A stretch of 64,000 bases of DNA, from assembly GCA_963665595.2 (NCBI GenBank), contig CAXXJK010000004.1, positions 744,001 to 808,000 on the forward strand. The letters are read 5' to 3'. The notes under the pieces were generated by a model. It was not told the DNA's origin. It saw only the letters and a program-made list of their open reading frames with translations, and searched no databases. The DNA comes from G963665595 sp963665595 (GTDB lineage Bacteria > Actinomycetota > Coriobacteriia > Coriobacteriales > CADBOM01). A program made the position numbers and the translations under genes. Shown piece after piece: positions 16,819-25,756 of the stretch. The stretch's first letter is position 1. The number at the start of each line of letters is the position of its first letter.

Positions 16819-18159
16819 ATGAACATGAAACACAGCAAACAAGCCAGCCTCGATATGACGGCTATAGAGTCTGTTGATCAAAAGACAAACAACGCCGTCT
16901 CCGAGTCTCTCCCCACTGGGCGCTCCGGCAATAAAAAGACCCGCCTGTTGCTTTTTTTTGCAGCAATGGGACCGGGTATTGTGGCGGCAATGGCGGGAAA
17001 TGATGCCGGCGGTATTTCAACTTACTCTACGGCCGGCGCTCAATTTGGCTATGGAACACTCTGGACTATTCCCCTTATGACGGTATTTCTCATCGTGGCG
17101 CAAGAATCGGCAATGCGTATGGGCGCTAAAACAGGAAAAGGGTTTTCCGCCCTCATACGAGAGAAATATGGTATCCGCTTGGCCGCGTTTGCCATGCTTG
17201 CGCTGCTTGTTGGCAATACCGCTACCACACTTTCAGAATTTGCTGGCGTCGCATCAGCCATGGGGCTTTTCGGTGTAGATAAATATATTGCTGTTCCGGC
17301 TGCTGGTATAGCCGTGTGGTTTCTCATAATGAGTGGCTCATATCGCCGTGTGGAGAAAATATTCCTCGTACTATCCTGCCTGTTCATCACCTATATTGTG
17401 GCAGGCATCATGAGCAATCCAGACTGGACCGAAGTGGGTATCCACACCATATCTCCTATGATGATTGCTGATACCAACTACTACTCTTTGATCATAGCCC
17501 TCATTGGTACGACGATTGCGCCCTGGATGCTGTTTCTTACGCAAAATAGTATTGTCGACAAAGGCGTAACGGTGAAGAATCTCTTTTACCAGCGCGTTGA
17601 CATTGTCACCGGCGGGCTTGTTTCAAACCTTATATCGTGGTTTATCATCGTCACAACCGGAACCATTCTTTTTCCTGCAGGCGTTGTTATCCAAGACGCC
17701 ACAGATGCCGCAAATGCGCTTACACCTATTGCGGGCCAATACGCCTTCGCGGTGTTTGCCGTGGGATTACTCGGCGCATCTCTTCTTGCCGCATGTGTAC
17801 TACCTCTTACGACGTCCTATACCATTTGCGAAGCATTTGGTTGGGAACGAGGTGTTGATCGTACCTGGAAAGAAGCACCTATCTTCAAAGGTTTCTTCAC
17901 CGTTATTATTGTATTTTCCTGTGCTATCGTTTTGATACCAGGCATTGATCTCATGGGTATCATGATTGCCGCACAGTTCATTAATGGTATCCTGTTACCA
18001 GTGCTTTTACTCTTTATGGTTTTTCTACTCAACGATAAACGCGTGATGGGTGAATACACAAACGGCCGGATTGCCAACATTCTTTTATGGCTTTGTATCA
18101 TTGTGGTTGTCGTCTTGACTATTGCCTATCTTGTCATGACCACTCTGGGGCTTGCCTAA
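16819..18159 (+). CDS. NRAMP-related transporter, probable Mg2+ type (NRMT)
   Basis: 446-aa SLC11/NRAMP-fold protein with about 11 membrane segments. The metal site differs from Mn/Fe transporters: the helix-1 DPGN motif is replaced by GNDAGGISTY, and the helix-6 MPHN region by IAPWMLFLTQNS, which removes the coordinating methionine and the following histidine. This pattern is the one described for NRAMP-related magnesium transporters of Eggerthella lenta. The position right behind mgtE supports Mg2+ as substrate. The N-terminal 45 residues are polar. The ribosome binding site is weak, so translation may depend on coupling to mgtE. Confidence 0.85.
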   Translation: MNMKHSKQASLDMTAIESVDQKTNNAVSESLPTGRSGNKKTRLLLFFAAMGPGIVAAMAGNDAGGISTYSTAGAQFGYGTLWTIPLMTVFLIVAQESAMRMGAKTGKGFSALIREKYGIRLAAFAMLALLVGNTATTLSEFAGVASAMGLFGVDKYIAVPAAGIAVWFLIMSGSYRRVEKIFLVLSCLFITYIVAGIMSNPDWTEVGIHTISPMMIADTNYYSLIIALIGTTIAPWMLFLTQNSIVDKGVTVKNLFYQRVDIVTGGLVSNLISWFIIVTTGTILFPAGVVIQDATDAANALTPIAGQYAFAVFAVGLLGASLLAACVLPLTTSYTICEAFGWERGVDRTWKEAPIFKGFFTVIIVFSCAIVLIPGIDLMGIMIAAQFINGILLPVLLLFMVFLLNDKRVMGEYTNGRIANILLWLCIIVVVVLTIAYLVMTTLGLA

Positions 18160-18214
18160 CCGTTTCTCAGTGCTGGTAATCGTTGCGCCCGTCTTTCCAG
18201 AGAAAGAGATCGCC

Positions 18215-18895
18215 GTGGCACGATACTATTCAAAAGAAGAAATACGACACCGTTATCGCGCTCGTCGCGCAACGCTTTCAAGAAATGTGCGAGAAACCAG
18301 AAGTATCACTATATGCACTCAGTTACTTGACGCGATTGACCCCGCCGCTGACACCATCGGACTATATGAATCATTCGGAAGCGAGGTTGATGTTGACACC
18401 CTCGCATATATCTTGTTCAAGCGAGGTCACACGGTCTGTTTTCCCCGTGTGCTTGACAGCAGCTTCATGGACTTCTTCTGCGTACGCATACCCCATGTTG
18501 ATCCTCATGTAAGTAAAGAAGCAATCGAAGCTGAGAGTCATCTGTGTCGCTATGACAACATTGTCATTCCTGATAACTTTTACCAAGGTACGGCGCATCG
18601 GGAACTTGACCCTTTTCTGCCTCAACTTATCCACCCCGCTCGGTCAGTTAGACTTGAAGAACTGTCAGACTGCATACGAATAGAACCCGATGAGCTTGAT
18701 ATTGTCGTGGCACCCGGCATAACTTTTACAGAAGATGGTTTACGGCTTGGATCGGGTTCAGGATTTTATGACCGCTACCTCACGCGAGTAAATAGCGACT
18801 GTAAGATATGGGGGGTTTGCTTTAAAGAACAGTTGCGCGCTTCTCTTCCTGTTGAAGACTGTGACATACCGATGCAACGTATGTTTTATCGATAA
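18215..18895 (+). CDS. 5-formyltetrahydrofolate cyclo-ligase
   Basis: Converts 5-formyl-THF to 5,10-methenyl-THF with ATP, returning a storage folate to the one-carbon pool used in purine synthesis. The C-terminal signature LRLGSGSGFYDRYL matches the family's GxGxGYYDR loop, and an N-terminal basic KEEIRHRYRARRATLS helix is typical. The GTG at 18215 (MARYYSKEEI) is preferred because it gives the usual length (226 aa); an in-frame ATG at 18152 overlaps the transporter gene by 8 bp. It includes a nonconserved insertion around FYQGTAHRELDPFL. Confidence 0.88.
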   Translation: MARYYSKEEIRHRYRARRATLSRNVRETRSITICTQLLDAIDPAADTIGLYESFGSEVDVDTLAYILFKRGHTVCFPRVLDSSFMDFFCVRIPHVDPHVSKEAIEAESHLCRYDNIVIPDNFYQGTAHRELDPFLPQLIHPARSVRLEELSDCIRIEPDELDIVVAPGITFTEDGLRLGSGSGFYDRYLTRVNSDCKIWGVCFKEQLRASLPVEDCDIPMQRMFYR

Positions 18896-18898
18896 CAG

Positions 18899-19792
18899 CT
18901 ACTTATTTCTCTCATCAATATATTCGGCTGCGCTCCATGCAGCGATCTGCCCCTCACCTACTGCTTTTGCGATCTGAGCGGGAGACGCGGAGCAATCTCC
19001 CGCAGCAAAAACTCCCGGTATATTGGTCTTCATACGATGGTCAACTTTTAAGAGCTTACCATTGAGCTCAAGGCCCACCAACAATGCAGACGGGGCAATC
19101 GAGGGTCGCAATATAAAAATACCCTCTGCTGTCAAGGTCTTCAAAACACCTTCGCCGATAGATGCAGCAGGTATCTTTTCCTGATAGATAAGCCCCGTAA
19201 CTCCGAGCTCGTCACCGATAATCTCACGTACCGTGCCATACAGCAAGGTTATATCCGGCTCAAGTGACGGTGTTTCCTTTCCTGAAGCCAGATACGTAAC
19301 ACGGCATCCAATACTTCGAAGAAAATTTGCTTCCGCTGGAGCCTGTTCTGAAAGACCGACAACAACAACCTCCTTGTTGCGATAAAGCATTCCGTCACAG
19401 GTCGCGCAATACGATACGCCTCGTCCTAGATACTCCGATTCACCAGAAAAAACTTTGCCGCTCCCCAACCCTAATGCAAGGATAATAGTCTTTGCCTCAA
19501 CAACATCGGCTCCTACTGATAATGAAAAATGATCTTCCCAAGGAAGTATGGAAGCAACCCGCTCCTGCAAAAACGTAACGCCCAGATCCTGCGCTTGAAC
19601 ATGCATGATTTCAAGCATCTCAACGCCAGATATATGGGGCATCCCCGGATAGTTTTCTATAACCTCAGCTTTTGCGAGATAGGATTGATGAAAGTCATTG
19701 CTTACCACAATGACCTGCTTGTCTCTTGATCGTGCTGTAATAGCTGCTGAAAGCCCCGCAGGGCCTCCACCGATAACTGCGATATCATACAT
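18899..19792 (-). CDS. thioredoxin reductase-like flavoprotein, possibly NADPH-independent
   Basis: 297 aa from the ATG at 19792 (MYDIAVIGGGPAGLSAA), preceded by AAGGAAGTG; the longer frame upstream is not translated into anything family-like. The FAD-binding Rossmann motif GGGPAG, the redox-active CATC (SYCATCDGMLY) and the C-terminal PGVFAAGDCS are those of low-Mr thioredoxin reductase. Between CATC and the end, the expected GGGDSA and HRR NADPH motifs are missing; the site reads VVVVGLSEQAPAEANFL. This resembles ferredoxin-dependent flavin thioredoxin reductases of anaerobes. No thioredoxin gene lies next to it. Confidence 0.85.
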   Translation of the reverse strand: MYDIAVIGGGPAGLSAAITARSRDKQVIVVSNDFHQSYLAKAEVIENYPGMPHISGVEMLEIMHVQAQDLGVTFLQERVASILPWEDHFSLSVGADVVEAKTIILALGLGSGKVFSGESEYLGRGVSYCATCDGMLYRNKEVVVVGLSEQAPAEANFLRSIGCRVTYLASGKETPSLEPDITLLYGTVREIIGDELGVTGLIYQEKIPAASIGEGVLKTLTAEGIFILRPSIAPSALLVGLELNGKLLKVDHRMKTNIPGVFAAGDCSASPAQIAKAVGEGQIAAWSAAEYIDERNK

Positions 19793-19904
19793 AGTGATCA
19801 CTTCCTTTTCGGTTGCCACATACGTTGATAACAAACAACTGTAGAAGGATGCCCGCGGTGCTAAAAGATGTCTTGACTGACCTCTACTCAAACCATTCTT
19901 TCAG

Positions 19905-20858
19905 TTACTTCTCCTGAGCAAGAAGAACCAAATGGGTGCATAGATCTTCAAAACTCATACCCTGAACACGTGCCGCATCAGGAATCAGCGAGGTGGCGGT
20001 CATGCCCGGAATAGTATTGGTCTCAAGCAGCCAGGGCTGACCCTGACGATCAATAATGAGATCAGTACGCGACACACCTCGGCAGCCCAAGGCTTGATGA
20101 GCACGCACGGCAAACTCTTGACAGAGCTTGGCCTGCTCTTCTGGAATTTCTGCCGGACATATATGCTGAGATCCCCCCGGCGTATATTTCGCCTCAAAAT
20201 CATAAAACTCATTCGTGGGCACAATTTCTATAACCGGAAGCGGCAGAATTTCTTCATTTCCCAGTACAGCAACAGTGACCTCGACCCCTTCGATGAACTG
20301 CTCAACCAACACCGTGTCATCAAGAGAAAAAGCGTATTCGATAGCATGGGGTAGTTCATCGGAATCATGAACGATACTCATCCCCACTGAAGAGCCTTCA
20401 TTCACTGGTTTGATTACCGATTTTTTTCCCACTTTTTCAATAATTTCTGACGTAGCCCAAGTATTAGGATCAGTAAGTGTGACCGATGCCGGAGTGGGAA
20501 GCCCCGCAGCTTCATAGATAATTTTAGTTCTCACTTTATCCATTGCCAGCGCGCTGGAAAGAACACCTGAGCCCGTGTAGACACAGCCAAGCTCTTCGCA
20601 TACACCCTGAACGCAACCATCTTCACCGCCCTTACCATGTAGGGCAATAAACACGACATCAGGCGCTGCCTTCTCTAATGCAGACACATAACCCATAACG
20701 CCCGCATCAATTCCAACAACCCTGAAACCAACTGTCTCGAGCGCTGAGATTACCGCTTGTCCCGATGCAATGGATATTTCACGTTCGCTACTGCGTCCAC
20801 CATACAACACGGCGACTGTCGTTTGTCCAAAGACATCAGTTTCCTGGTATGCCACCAA
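19905..20858 (-). CDS. ddl: D-alanine--D-alanine ligase
   Basis: ATP-grasp enzyme that makes the D-Ala-D-Ala dipeptide for peptidoglycan. 317 aa. Visible motifs are VLYGGRSSEREISIASG at the N-terminus, IALHGKGGEDGCVQG, the ATP-grasp stretch SVIKPVNEGSSVGMS and the C-terminal LLETNTIPGMTATSLIPDAA with its metal-binding residues. The Tyr/Phe that separates D-Ala from D-Lac ligases is not clear to me. It lies 14 bp from the longest thioredoxin-reductase frame (112 bp from the start chosen here), same strand. Confidence 0.94.
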   Translation of the reverse strand: MVAYQETDVFGQTTVAVLYGGRSSEREISIASGQAVISALETVGFRVVGIDAGVMGYVSALEKAAPDVVFIALHGKGGEDGCVQGVCEELGCVYTGSGVLSSALAMDKVRTKIIYEAAGLPTPASVTLTDPNTWATSEIIEKVGKKSVIKPVNEGSSVGMSIVHDSDELPHAIEYAFSLDDTVLVEQFIEGVEVTVAVLGNEEILPLPVIEIVPTNEFYDFEAKYTPGGSQHICPAEIPEEQAKLCQEFAVRAHQALGCRGVSRTDLIIDRQGQPWLLETNTIPGMTATSLIPDAARVQGMSFEDLCTHLVLLAQEK

Positions 20859-21181
20859 GCCTCCTCGCCGATAGAAAATACAACCTGAAATTCTATGACT
20901 AGTTTAACAGTCTAACGTCTCTGCTGGGACAAGATACGGAGAATCTAAAAGCTCTGCATCTTGCTAACAAGGACGCATGTCTATACAGCGATACGTAACA
21001 TCGCCCACTGTTACTGTGTGCCAAACGCCAGCGGTCAAACATAGAGTAACCATAGGTATTTGCATTTTTCTTTGAGCCACTACTGCCAAACCGTTATCAT
21101 GACTTCACGCGTCACATACACAGACAATATCTTCTATCTATATCTTGCTACGTATTATCTGATAGACTCACGTATAGTAAG
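20859..21181. other. intergenic gap between ddl and rlmN
   Basis: About 320 bp between two divergent genes. I see no open frame of convincing composition, no long inverted repeat and no RNA signature. It presumably carries the promoters of ddl (left) and rlmN (right), but no confident -35/-10 pair was found. Confidence 0.5.
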
Positions 21182-22258
21182 ATGCGTTTCAGGGTGGTGA
21201 TCGGTTTGTCAAATAATCTTTCTGAAGAACTTACTCGTAGCATCAAAGCATTGAGCGAACCGGAGCTTGTAAGCATTCTACGCGATGCCCATCAACCGGT
21301 TTTTCGTGCTCATCAGTTGGTGAAGTGGCTCTATGGTAAACACGCCGCGTCCTATGACGATATGACAGATCTTCCTCAAACACTACGAACGTTTCTTGAA
21401 GAGACTCATCCCTTGTTACCCTCTCGACTGATAGAACGGCAGATTGCCGCAGATAATACGCGTAAATACCTTATCGAGCTCGCCGATGGCGTTCGAGTAG
21501 AAAGCGTAGGCATCCCCGCGTCAGATCGGCTGACTGTCTGTTTTTCCACCCAAGCAGGTTGCGCGATGGGATGCGTGTTTTGTGCAACAGGAAATGGCGG
21601 ATTCCAACGAAATCTTCTTCCCGGCGAAATGCTTGACCAACTACAGATAGTTGCCGAGGATTATGGATGTCGCGTATCAAATGCAGTGGGTATGGGTCAA
21701 GGCGAACCGTTTGCAAATTACGACGCTACGCTTGGTGCGTTGCGTCTGATGAACAGTGCCGACGGGCTTCATATCGGAGCACGTCATATCACTGTTTCAA
21801 CCTGTGGCATTATTCCCATGATCAATCGTTTTGCTGATGAGCCCGAACAGTTTACCCTCGCAATTTCGCTTCATGCGGCTATTCAAAGCACGCGAGACCA
21901 GATCATGCCAGGCGTTCGAAACTATCCTCTTAAGGCGTTACGAGAGTCGCTGCTTTCTTACACCAAGAAGACAAATCGACGTCCGACTCTAGAATATGCC
22001 CTCATAGCAGGCGTCAATGACTCAGATGAACATCTTGCGGCCCTCATCGCATTCTGTGAAAATATGCTTGTTCATGTGAATCTCATATCACTCAATTCCA
22101 TAGCCGACAGCTCATTTAAAGATGCCGGAAAACGTCGTGCTCAACTATTTGAACGCACGATTCTACGTGCTGGTATCGAGGCGAGCATACGCGTTTCGCG
22201 TGGCGGTGATATATCGGGTGCCTGTGGTCAGCTTGCCCAAGAACAGCGTCATAATTGA
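21182..22258 (+). CDS. rlmN: dual-specificity 23S rRNA A2503 / tRNA A37 C2-methyltransferase
   Basis: Radical-SAM enzyme that methylates C2 of A2503 in 23S rRNA. 358 aa as drawn. The radical-SAM cluster cysteines are in GCAMGCVFCATG near residue 125. VGMGQGEPFANYD and the ISLHAA stretch are conserved, and the second catalytic cysteine lies in ISGACGQL near the C-terminus. A TTG at 21206 (MSNNLSEELTRS) follows GGTGGTGAT and is a plausible alternative start. It converges on the addA gene. Confidence 0.95.
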   Translation: MRFRVVIGLSNNLSEELTRSIKALSEPELVSILRDAHQPVFRAHQLVKWLYGKHAASYDDMTDLPQTLRTFLEETHPLLPSRLIERQIAADNTRKYLIELADGVRVESVGIPASDRLTVCFSTQAGCAMGCVFCATGNGGFQRNLLPGEMLDQLQIVAEDYGCRVSNAVGMGQGEPFANYDATLGALRLMNSADGLHIGARHITVSTCGIIPMINRFADEPEQFTLAISLHAAIQSTRDQIMPGVRNYPLKALRESLLSYTKKTNRRPTLEYALIAGVNDSDEHLAALIAFCENMLVHVNLISLNSIADSSFKDAGKRRAQLFERTILRAGIEASIRVSRGGDISGACGQLAQEQRHN

Positions 22259-22297
22259 CGTACCTGCATATCCTGCACAATGATGTACCGTTCTTAT

Positions 22298-25200
22298 CTA
22301 ACCCGATACACCAGTAAGCCGCTGCAACTCTGAGCGTATAACCAGCTCCTCTTCTTTGAGAAATATAAACGTATGAGACAGTAGGGCGCCATCTGGCCTT
22401 ATCCGTTCCGGATACACAAACGTAGCGTGAACCTCAGGAGCACCGGCAACAAAGCACGCATAGGCGTACGTTTGCGCCTGTAAACTGTGGCGCTTCGTAA
22501 GAATCGCTTCACATTCCTGTGGTGCCAGAAAGTCAAGTTCTCCACCACCGGTTTTGTAGTCAAATATACGCCAAGGAGTTTCATCATCTTCGGGACGCAC
22601 CAAAAGATCGATATAACCCTCCAGATAGATACTCCCCTCTTCAAAAAGATCAAGCAAGAATGGTACTTCAGCGGCTACGTGGCAGCTTTCGTCATGAAGC
22701 GCTGCCTCGATGTACCTTCCTTCTGAAGAAGAAAGCATTGCAAGGAGCGCCTGTTTGAGTCGCTCTTGTTCCGCTTTATTCATACCATTACGAGTCATCA
22801 ATGCCTTCAGCGTTTCCTCTGACGGGAAAGAGGCAAACGAACCCTCATGTATCATACGTTCAAAACTGCTGTGAACGGCTTCTCCTAGAATGGTCGGGCG
22901 TACCTCATCTGATGGTACAAATATGTCTTCGGAATAGTTTTCGTCTAGAGCTGAAGATTGTTCTTCTTGAGATGATATTTCGTGAGCAAGCGCACTGTAT
23001 GATAGCCAACAAGATGATGGCGCGGCAAGAAAATGTCGCGGACGTTCATCAATGGGAAGAAAGCGACCAGCATCCATTGAGAAGTCTTCTTTTTGAGAGA
23101 CGATCTCCGTAGGATCATCAGGCGTGCAGATTGATACTAAAACCCGGCCCGAAAATCCCCCGGTGGAAAAAACTCCACTTTCTGTCGGTACTTTGCCGTC
23201 GAAAAGTCCCCGTACTAAATCTTGCACTAAACCGGCCTGAGACCCCACATCGCCCGTATCATTGCTCGTAAAATTATACGTAGCCCCTATGATCAGAGTC
23301 TCTTGTGCACGCGTACAAGCAACATAGAACAAACGTTGCTCTTCCTCAAACGCTTCCTGTTTCTTTTTACGACGTAACCCAACCTCATCAGATAGCAAAG
23401 AACAAAATGAAGGAATTTCCCCGTACGAACTGCTTTTATGAGCTGGAAAGCCCCTTATAACTCTGAGTGTGGCCTCAAGCCCCTTTGTCTTCTCAACACC
23501 CAGACTGTCTATCAGCATCTGCTCGTTAATATTTTTGACAAACACTATCTTTTCTTTATAAGCCCCTACAATAAACGATTCATCATGATCGGCATGCTTG
23601 TCAACAAAGCCACCAATTGCTACAACAGGAAACTCAAGGCCCTTTGAGGCGTGAATAGTCATGATGCGTACTGCTTCATTTTGTGATGAAAGAAAAACCC
23701 CGGGCGCCTCTTTTTGATTTTCATCTCGGTTAAAACAAAAATACGCTGCCAGTTCATGAATATCAGTCCGTCCCGCGGCCTCCTGCTCGGCAACTAACGA
23801 TATCAGCTTGATGACGTTTGCATACTCGGCTCTTCCTTGAGCTCCCTTGTTCAAAAGAACCACATCATAAGCAGATGACTCAATGACATCTTTAAGAATG
23901 ATCGATAGCGAGTCAATATTACGGCGAGCAAACGCATCACGTAATATTTTCTCTGCCACAACAAGGCCTTCTCCTTGTTGCTCTCTCGCACATTTCCGTA
24001 ATTGAGACCAACAGTCATTTTTCATCTTGCCAACCTGGAAGAGTTCATAATCATCAAGTCGAAACAGAGGAGATTTTAATATCCAAGCAAGTTTTGCATC
24101 GTCTCCCTCAAAAGCAAAAACCTCTATCAAGGCAATAACAATCCGAACTTCCAAAGTATGATAGAAATTTGAATCTTTAACGACAAAGGCATCAAGGTGT
24201 TGTTCCTGAAGTGCTGAAACATAGGTTGCAGCATATGATGTTCCTCGTAGCAACAAAACCATTTCACCCGGGCTAACACCCTGATCGCGCAAACGGGCAA
24301 ACTCTTGAGCTATCGCGCGAGCCTCGGAAACTCTGTAGTGCTTACGGCTATTTCTCAGCTGCCCCTCTTGAAAACAAACAACAAGACGCTCAGGACCATA
24401 CTGCTGGTCGAAGTTCTTTTCTTCACGAGCAGCTTTAAGAGGTAGGCCTGAAGCCCCAAAAGCTTTACCAAAAATACGGTTGGAAAGTTCAATGATAGTC
24501 TCATGAGAACGATAATTTTTATCGAGCTTAACTCTCATCGCTCCTTTATCGTCCATAGTTGCTTTATGCTCACGATATACTTCAAGGTCTGCCCCTCGAA
24601 ACCCATAAATACTTTGTTGTTCATCGCCAACCGTGCAGAGAGTCTCATATTCTGTGCCAGTTAAATATTCAATGATAGCAAGCTGAATGCCGTCGGTATC
24701 TTGAAATTCATCAACCATTATAAGTTTGAATTGTCGTTGATAACGCTCAGCCACCTCAGGGTGTTCATCAAACAACTGAAGCGTTTTATTTAAGAGATCT
24801 TGCTCATCAAGAGCCCCCTGTGCTACTTTTTTATCGCTATAGTGCCGTTCAAGAGCACGGGCAGTATGTATGAGAAGAACTTTATTGGAATAATTATGCC
24901 GAAGAACCAATTCAGCGGCGCATGCATAGAAACCCTGTTGTTCCTGGTCATAGAGATCTTTCTCTTCCTCAGAACCAGCACGAGAAGTAAATTCACGTGA
25001 AAACATCATAGATGTTAATAAACAAAAATCCTTCTCGCTAGATTCGCCCAAAAGCATTTCAAGCGAATCAAGGGCAGACAAAAACTGACTCGTGTTTTCA
25101 ATGTATCGAGAAGCCTTTTTTCCGTCTACAAAACGATAGCGCATAATGCTAGCCGCAGACAAATCACGCAATCGAGCAATAATTTGGAGAACATCCGTAG

Positions 25201-25756
25201 AAGATGCCTCATCTTGAATCAACGCCTCATATCCATCAGAAACATTCAGTAATTCAGCACCCAATCGTACCAGACAGTTGAAAAGTTTTTCTTTATTGTG
25301 AGCAAATAATTGCAGAAGCTTTGTACGCTCACCTTCCGACAACTCTTCTAGGATCTCTTCAAATGACTGCTGTAACAACCCCGCTTGCACCATAGGGTCT
25401 AGTACCGTGAAAAAAGGATTAATGTCTGCAATCAATGCCTCATTACGTAACATGCGCGCGCAGAGAGCATGTAGTGTTGATATCCATGCATTATCGATGC
25501 TTTGAGCCACTTCAATATACCCTATGTGACGCAGCTCATGCTGAACACGTATTTTAAGTTCTGCTGCTGCTGCTTTCGTAAACGTAGCCGCAAGAAACTG
25601 ATCATACGCAGTAAGGTAGTGTTCTGAATCGTTTGAATATGCGTGTGCTATGCGCATAGTAAGCGTGCCCGTCTTACCAGTTCCTGCGCCAGCAGAAATA
25701 TATAGAGGCCCCTTCAGCCTATTAATTGCGCCCTGTTGTTCTTTGTTAGCTATCAC
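22298..25756 (-). CDS. addA: ATP-dependent helicase/nuclease subunit A
   Basis: UvrD-like helicase with a C-terminal nuclease, half of the AddAB complex that processes double-strand ends for recombination. 1152 aa. Walker A SAGAGTGKT is near residues 17-25, Walker B MVDEFQDTDG near 347, and helicase motif VI LFYVACTRAQETL follows. The RecB-like PD-(D/E)XK nuclease near residues 1050-1070 reads GYIDLLVRPEDD then IFDYKTGGG. It starts within the last bases of addB (4-bp overlap), so the two are coupled. Confidence 0.93.
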   Translation of the reverse strand: MIANKEQQGAINRLKGPLYISAGAGTGKTGTLTMRIAHAYSNDSEHYLTAYDQFLAATFTKAAAAELKIRVQHELRHIGYIEVAQSIDNAWISTLHALCARMLRNEALIADINPFFTVLDPMVQAGLLQQSFEEILEELSEGERTKLLQLFAHNKEKLFNCLVRLGAELLNVSDGYEALIQDEASSTDVLQIIARLRDLSAASIMRYRFVDGKKASRYIENTSQFLSALDSLEMLLGESSEKDFCLLTSMMFSREFTSRAGSEEEKDLYDQEQQGFYACAAELVLRHNYSNKVLLIHTARALERHYSDKKVAQGALDEQDLLNKTLQLFDEHPEVAERYQRQFKLIMVDEFQDTDGIQLAIIEYLTGTEYETLCTVGDEQQSIYGFRGADLEVYREHKATMDDKGAMRVKLDKNYRSHETIIELSNRIFGKAFGASGLPLKAAREEKNFDQQYGPERLVVCFQEGQLRNSRKHYRVSEARAIAQEFARLRDQGVSPGEMVLLLRGTSYAATYVSALQEQHLDAFVVKDSNFYHTLEVRIVIALIEVFAFEGDDAKLAWILKSPLFRLDDYELFQVGKMKNDCWSQLRKCAREQQGEGLVVAEKILRDAFARRNIDSLSIILKDVIESSAYDVVLLNKGAQGRAEYANVIKLISLVAEQEAAGRTDIHELAAYFCFNRDENQKEAPGVFLSSQNEAVRIMTIHASKGLEFPVVAIGGFVDKHADHDESFIVGAYKEKIVFVKNINEQMLIDSLGVEKTKGLEATLRVIRGFPAHKSSSYGEIPSFCSLLSDEVGLRRKKKQEAFEEEQRLFYVACTRAQETLIIGATYNFTSNDTGDVGSQAGLVQDLVRGLFDGKVPTESGVFSTGGFSGRVLVSICTPDDPTEIVSQKEDFSMDAGRFLPIDERPRHFLAAPSSCWLSYSALAHEISSQEEQSSALDENYSEDIFVPSDEVRPTILGEAVHSSFERMIHEGSFASFPSEETLKALMTRNGMNKAEQERLKQALLAMLSSSEGRYIEAALHDESCHVAAEVPFLLDLFEEGSIYLEGYIDLLVRPEDDETPWRIFDYKTGGGELDFLAPQECEAILTKRHSLQAQTYAYACFVAGAPEVHATFVYPERIRPDGALLSHTFIFLKEEELVIRSELQRLTGVSG

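Noticed and set aside
24989..25004. A TTCACGTGAAAA sequence inside addA as a third parS site
   Set aside because: It matches only 11 of 16 parS positions and lacks the long palindrome of the two sites upstream of parA.
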